A DNA stretch of 33,067 nt from VGCC01 sp040381195. GTDB lineage: Bacteria > Actinomycetota > Actinomycetes > S36-B12. The stretch is from NCBI GenBank assembly GCA_040381195.1, contig JBEIHR010000011.1, positions 1 to 33,067 on the forward strand, given 5' to 3'. This document shows, piece after piece, positions 30,423-33,067 of this stretch; positions within the stretch are counted from its first letter, which is position 1, and each line of letters opens with the position of its first letter. Both the position numbers and the translations under genes were made by a program. Under the pieces are notes generated by a model. It had not been told where the DNA came from. It saw only the letters and a program-made list of their open reading frames with translations, and did no database searches.

Positions 30423-32124
30423 AAAGGGTGGAATCCGGAGGTTGATCGGTGGCCGGTGGGCTGTGTCCCTCCGCGCCTACCTCCTCCTCGCCCCCATCGC
30501 GATTCTCTGGATGGTTCTCTCGGTGCCCGAGGCCTTCCTCGGCTCGTCGAGTGAGGTTGCCGTCGGTGTCGTCGTCGGTGTTGTCACCTATCTGGGAGCG
30601 GGCGCCGTGCAATGGCTGGCGTCGGTCACCGTCCTGCGCAACCGTGCGACTTCCCCGGTACCGGTGTTGCTCGTGTTCCTTGTTGGCGGGATTTCTTGGG
30701 CCGCGCGGAGCGCGCTGCTTGTGGTGTACCTCGACCTTTCCGGTGCGCCGAGCGAGGCCCAGCCGGTCGTGCGCGTGGCCTCGGGTTTCGTCCTCGGTGC
30801 CGTCATGGTGACAACCACCGCGTGGGGGTTTGCCCTCCTGGACGATTTCCAGCGAAGTCGTGAGCGTCTCCTCAAGGATTTGGTAGCGGAGGAGGTCCGG
30901 GGCGAGCAGGCTCACCTATACCTGGACGTGATGCGCAAGGCCGTCCAGGAGGAAGCCCGGGTGGGAGTGCAAGAGTCCCTGGCGGGCCTGCCTGCGGGCC
31001 AGACTCACGCGGCCACGTCGGCGTCTCTCGATGAACTGGCTCGTCGCATGTCGAGGGACCTTCCGCGGAACCTCTGGCAGGACGCTCGCAAGGACAGATC
31101 CCTCTCACCAAGGCTTGTCCTCGCCATGGTCCTCAAGAGGCCCTTCGCCGTGTGGCCCCTGGTTGTCGGGTGGGTGCTCGGCGTCCTCGTCATAGGCCGC
31201 TTCTGGGGGTGGACGACGGCGATGCTCATCCTCCTCGTCCCGGTCATGTGGGGAGTGGCGGTTAGCTGGCTCGGGAACCGGGTCACCGGTTCTTTCCCCC
31301 GTTGGGGTGCGATCACCTATCTGCTCTCCCTTTCCCTCCTTGGGTTAGGCGGAGTTATCACCACTGCGGTGTCCAGAGCCGCCCTCCCGGCTCGAATCGA
31401 CAGTCCCGACTTCGGTTTGCTCGTGGGTGTATCTCTCGTCGTCTTCGTCGCCTTAGGTGGTCTACTCCGAGCTGTCAACGTGGCGGAGGCTCAGGTGATG
31501 ACCGACCTACAGAATTCCATCTCCCAGGCAGAGATCAGAGCCGCCACGTTAGAGCGCGAGGAGACGCGACTTCGGCAGGACATCGCTGCGCACCTTCACA
31601 GCACGGTCGGCGCTAATCTGACGGCGGCGTCGATGCGTCTCAAGCAGGCCATCAAGGATGAGGATGCAGACTCCGCGACACGTGCACTTTCGGAGGTGCA
31701 GCGACTCGTCGAAATTGATTTCGCTGTGATCGACCGTGAGCGAAGCCGGGATGTGGCGACGTTGCTGAATGACGTGATTGAGTCCTGGGTGGGACTCGTC
31801 ACCATCACGCTTCATGTCGATGTGGCGGACACACTCAACGTGGGCGTGATGCGGGCCGTCCATGACGTGGTCAATGAAGGCGTGAGTAACGCGGTACGCC
31901 ATGGAGATGCTCGGAACATCCACATCGAGGTGCGTGAAGTCCCTGCACGGCTCGTGATTTCGATCGATGATGATGGTGTTTTCCGCGAAGTAGTGACCTC
32001 GGGTTTGGGCTCGCGCATCTTCGATGATTCTGCGCCCGGAGCATGGTCTCGGACCCCTAATCAACGTGGCGGATCGACCCTGCGCGTGGCTTTGACGACC
32101 CTTCGGAACCCTCAAGCAACCTAA
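30412..32124 (+). CDS. Multi-helix sensor histidine kinase (NarL-partner type)
   Basis: The 570-aa protein has four N-terminal membrane helices, a cytosolic stretch, about three or four more helices (residues 240-360), then a helical linker and a kinase core. The dimerisation segment RQDIAAHLHSTVGANLTAAS aligns with the HisKA_3 H-box, but the acidic residue that normally follows the histidine is Ser. The ATPase part shows the N-box NEGVSNAVRHGDA, then DDDG and SGLGS. The sensed signal is unknown; membrane helices without a large external domain suggest a membrane cue. It is coupled to the response regulator upstream. Confidence 0.88.
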   Translation: MPTEKGGIRRLIGGRWAVSLRAYLLLAPIAILWMVLSVPEAFLGSSSEVAVGVVVGVVTYLGAGAVQWLASVTVLRNRATSPVPVLLVFLVGGISWAARSALLVVYLDLSGAPSEAQPVVRVASGFVLGAVMVTTTAWGFALLDDFQRSRERLLKDLVAEEVRGEQAHLYLDVMRKAVQEEARVGVQESLAGLPAGQTHAATSASLDELARRMSRDLPRNLWQDARKDRSLSPRLVLAMVLKRPFAVWPLVVGWVLGVLVIGRFWGWTTAMLILLVPVMWGVAVSWLGNRVTGSFPRWGAITYLLSLSLLGLGGVITTAVSRAALPARIDSPDFGLLVGVSLVVFVALGGLLRAVNVAEAQVMTDLQNSISQAEIRAATLEREETRLRQDIAAHLHSTVGANLTAASMRLKQAIKDEDADSATRALSEVQRLVEIDFAVIDRERSRDVATLLNDVIESWVGLVTITLHVDVADTLNVGVMRAVHDVVNEGVSNAVRHGDARNIHIEVREVPARLVISIDDDGVFREVVTSGLGSRIFDDSAPGAWSRTPNQRGGSTLRVALTTLRNPQAT

Positions 32125-32127
32125 ATC

Positions 32128-32153
32128 GACATATTCGGATTACCGAACATGTC
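32128..32153. repeat. 11-bp imperfect inverted repeat after the histidine kinase gene
   Basis: Arms GACATATTCGG and CCGAACATGTC match at 10 of 11 positions around the 4-base spacer ATTA, starting 3 bases after the kinase stop. As RNA it would form a hairpin with one A-C mismatch and could be a terminator, though no T run follows. As DNA it looks like a dimeric regulator operator upstream of the next gene. Confidence 0.6.
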
Positions 32154-32197
32154 CGTTGGGGTGAGTGACGCACTTTGCGAAATGGCCCGACCTTCTT

Positions 32198-32226
32198 TTG
32201 GCCCCTCTGACTAGCCGACATACCTT
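32198..32226 (+). promoter_or_regulatory. Candidate promoter for the Ser/Pro-rich secreted protein gene
   Basis: TTGGCC (32198-32203) and TACCTT (32221-32226) are separated by 17 bases, a good sigma-70-like arrangement, and lie downstream of the inverted repeat at 32128. Confidence 0.4.
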
Positions 32227-32311
32227 CGCATGAGAAGGCGCGAGGGAAATGCGGGGTTTTCCTCTGTCTCCGCCCCACCCACAACCGTTTCAGGAAGGGC
32301 TTCGTGCTGCC

Positions 32312-33067
32312 GTGAAATCGCGGTGGATTGCGTCCATCGCTGCGATGTCGACCGTCGCAGCGATGCTCGCTGCTGCCCAGTCTCCTGCTCGAGCGACGGA
32401 GTCGCTCGAAGCGGGCAGCGCAAATGAAGATGCGGGCGAACTACCGCCACTGTGCACCGCACGAGATGTGAGTCGACGACCGATGGCTAGTCCGAGCGCG
32501 ACACCGTCACCATCGCTCTCGCCGACTGCCGTGTCGTCCCCGTCGGTGAGCACCAGTCCATCGCCGAGTTCGAGCGTCTCGCCGTCGACGACTGTCAGCG
32601 TGATGCCGAGTTCGAGTGCGCCACCATTCGGATCCACCGTCGTGTCCGTCCCGGCGACAGCCTCGGTGACTCCGAGTGCGGACCCCGTCTCCACGTCGAC
32701 AGGAACATCTACCCCCGTCGCATCTCCGTCGTCGGATCCGTCGCCCTCGATGATGGTTCGGTCTGCGCGGGGACTGGTCAAGACTGAGCACCCGGGAGCG
32801 ACCACTTCTGCTGATGTGCTCAGCGTGCCGTCATCGCCACCGGCGATCGACCCTGCACCCGCGGCTAGCGCGTCGCCGGAACCGTCGATGACCGAGTCCT
32901 CGGCAGCCGAAGCCTCTGCCCCTTCGGAGCCAGCAGGCCCACGGTCGACCCCTTCGGCGACAAGTTCACCGTCCCCGACGCGATCGAGCATCTCGCCGAG
33001 TCCATCCGCGTCTGTCAGCCCATCGGCATCTCCGTCCCCGACGCGATCGAGCATCTCGCCGAGTCCA
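32312..33067 (+). CDS. Secreted Ser/Pro/Thr-rich repeat protein (3' end outside the window)
   Basis: An open plus-strand frame runs from GTG 32312 to the window end, 252 codons without a stop. It begins with a clear signal peptide, MKSRWIASIAAMSTVAAMLA, with a likely cut after SPARA. The rest is almost entirely Ser, Pro, Thr, Ala and Val (for example SPSPSSSVSPSTTVS), like cell-wall or surface stalk regions. Near the end a 63-base tandem repeat starts, encoding PSPTRSSISPSP. A start at ATG 32249 is possible and would add 21 residues. The minus strand is also open here, but that frame lacks a signal peptide. Function unknown; perhaps a surface or adhesion protein. Confidence 0.65.
   Translation, partial: MKSRWIASIAAMSTVAAMLAAAQSPARATESLEAGSANEDAGELPPLCTARDVSRRPMASPSATPSPSLSPTAVSSPSVSTSPSPSSSVSPSTTVSVMPSSSAPPFGSTVVSVPATASVTPSADPVSTSTGTSTPVASPSSDPSPSMMVRSARGLVKTEHPGATTSADVLSVPSSPPAIDPAPAASASPEPSMTESSAAEASAPSEPAGPRSTPSATSSPSPTRSSISPSPSASVSPSASPSPTRSSISPSP
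32969..33067 (+). repeat. 63-base tandem repeat at the window end
   Basis: The 36 bases at 32969-33004 recur exactly at 33032-33067, giving a period of 63 bases (21 codons), in frame with the secreted protein. The array runs off the window, so the copy number is unknown. Confidence 0.9.

Noticed and set aside
32223..32238. Short hairpin CCTTC-GCATGA-GAAGG
   Set aside because: A 5-bp stem with a 6-base loop is common by chance, and it overlaps the proposed -10 element; too weak to call.
32290..33054. 254-aa minus-strand frame rich in Gly and Asp opposite the Ser/Pro-rich protein
   Set aside because: The two frames share their third codon position, so codon bias cannot separate them. The plus frame has a signal peptide and a promoter with 17-base spacing, so it is preferred, with some doubt.
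1..33067. tRNA or rRNA genes, CRISPR arrays, insertion sequences, attachment sites
   Set aside because: None was seen on reading: no cloverleaf-like CCA-flanked sequences, no regularly spaced short repeats, no transposase or integrase motifs.

Overview
This 33-kb window is high-GC actinobacterial chromosome (Actinomycetota, mycothiol-containing lineage). The evidence is a mycothiol S-conjugate amidase, a DUF4307 gene and SURF1, frequent GTG starts, and many genes whose start codon lies only 6-8 bases after a TANNNT -10 hexamer, the leaderless-mRNA arrangement common in this phylum. Coding density is very high: there is no gap over 300 bases, and all five convergent gene pairs overlap by exactly 4 bases at their stop codons. 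I see no tRNA, rRNA, CRISPR array, insertion sequence or phage gene.

Region 1 (1-2824): the start of an unidentified minus-strand gene, a small CD225/dispanin-like membrane protein, guaA (GMP synthetase) and an XdhC/CoxI-family gene.

Region 2 (2825-12794): an aerobic carbon monoxide dehydrogenase locus. CoxL carries the form I active-site loop AYRCSFR, and the order coxM-coxS-coxL is that of true CO dehydrogenases. The plus-strand operon reads: 76-aa unknown, coxM, coxS, coxL, an XdhC protein fused to a YHS metal-binding domain, coxG, then five consecutive small single-helix membrane proteins that look like diverged tandem copies. A facing minus-strand operon holds a 79-aa unknown, coxD (MoxR-type AAA+), coxE (VWA), a 98-aa unknown and a 141-aa unknown with a GIY-YIG-like motif order. 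MSL form the enzyme, the XdhC proteins and CoxD/E assemble its Mo-Cu site, and CoxG with the small membrane proteins probably links it to the membrane and quinone pool. The five-protein membrane set is the best candidate here for an undescribed system.

Region 3 (12884-18719): a four-helix membrane protein, a PIG-L/LmbE deacetylase, a secreted peptidase-like protein, then cystathionine beta-synthase, MsrA and cystathionine gamma-synthase/lyase (transsulfuration and methionine repair).

Region 4 (18716-26814): a translationally coupled minus-strand operon of class I aldolase, Gfo/Idh/MocA dehydrogenase, MFS transporter and secreted sulfatase; then a HExxH metallohydrolase with a DUF2786 protein, and a DrrAB-type ABC exporter. 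This block seems to be inserted into an otherwise conserved actinobacterial order (cbs, metB, greA, DUF4307, mca, small membrane protein).

Region 5 (26811-33067): greA, DUF4307, mca, a small membrane protein, SURF1, a NarL-type response regulator overlapping a multi-helix histidine kinase, an inverted repeat, and the 5' part of a secreted Ser/Pro-rich repeat protein that runs off the window end.
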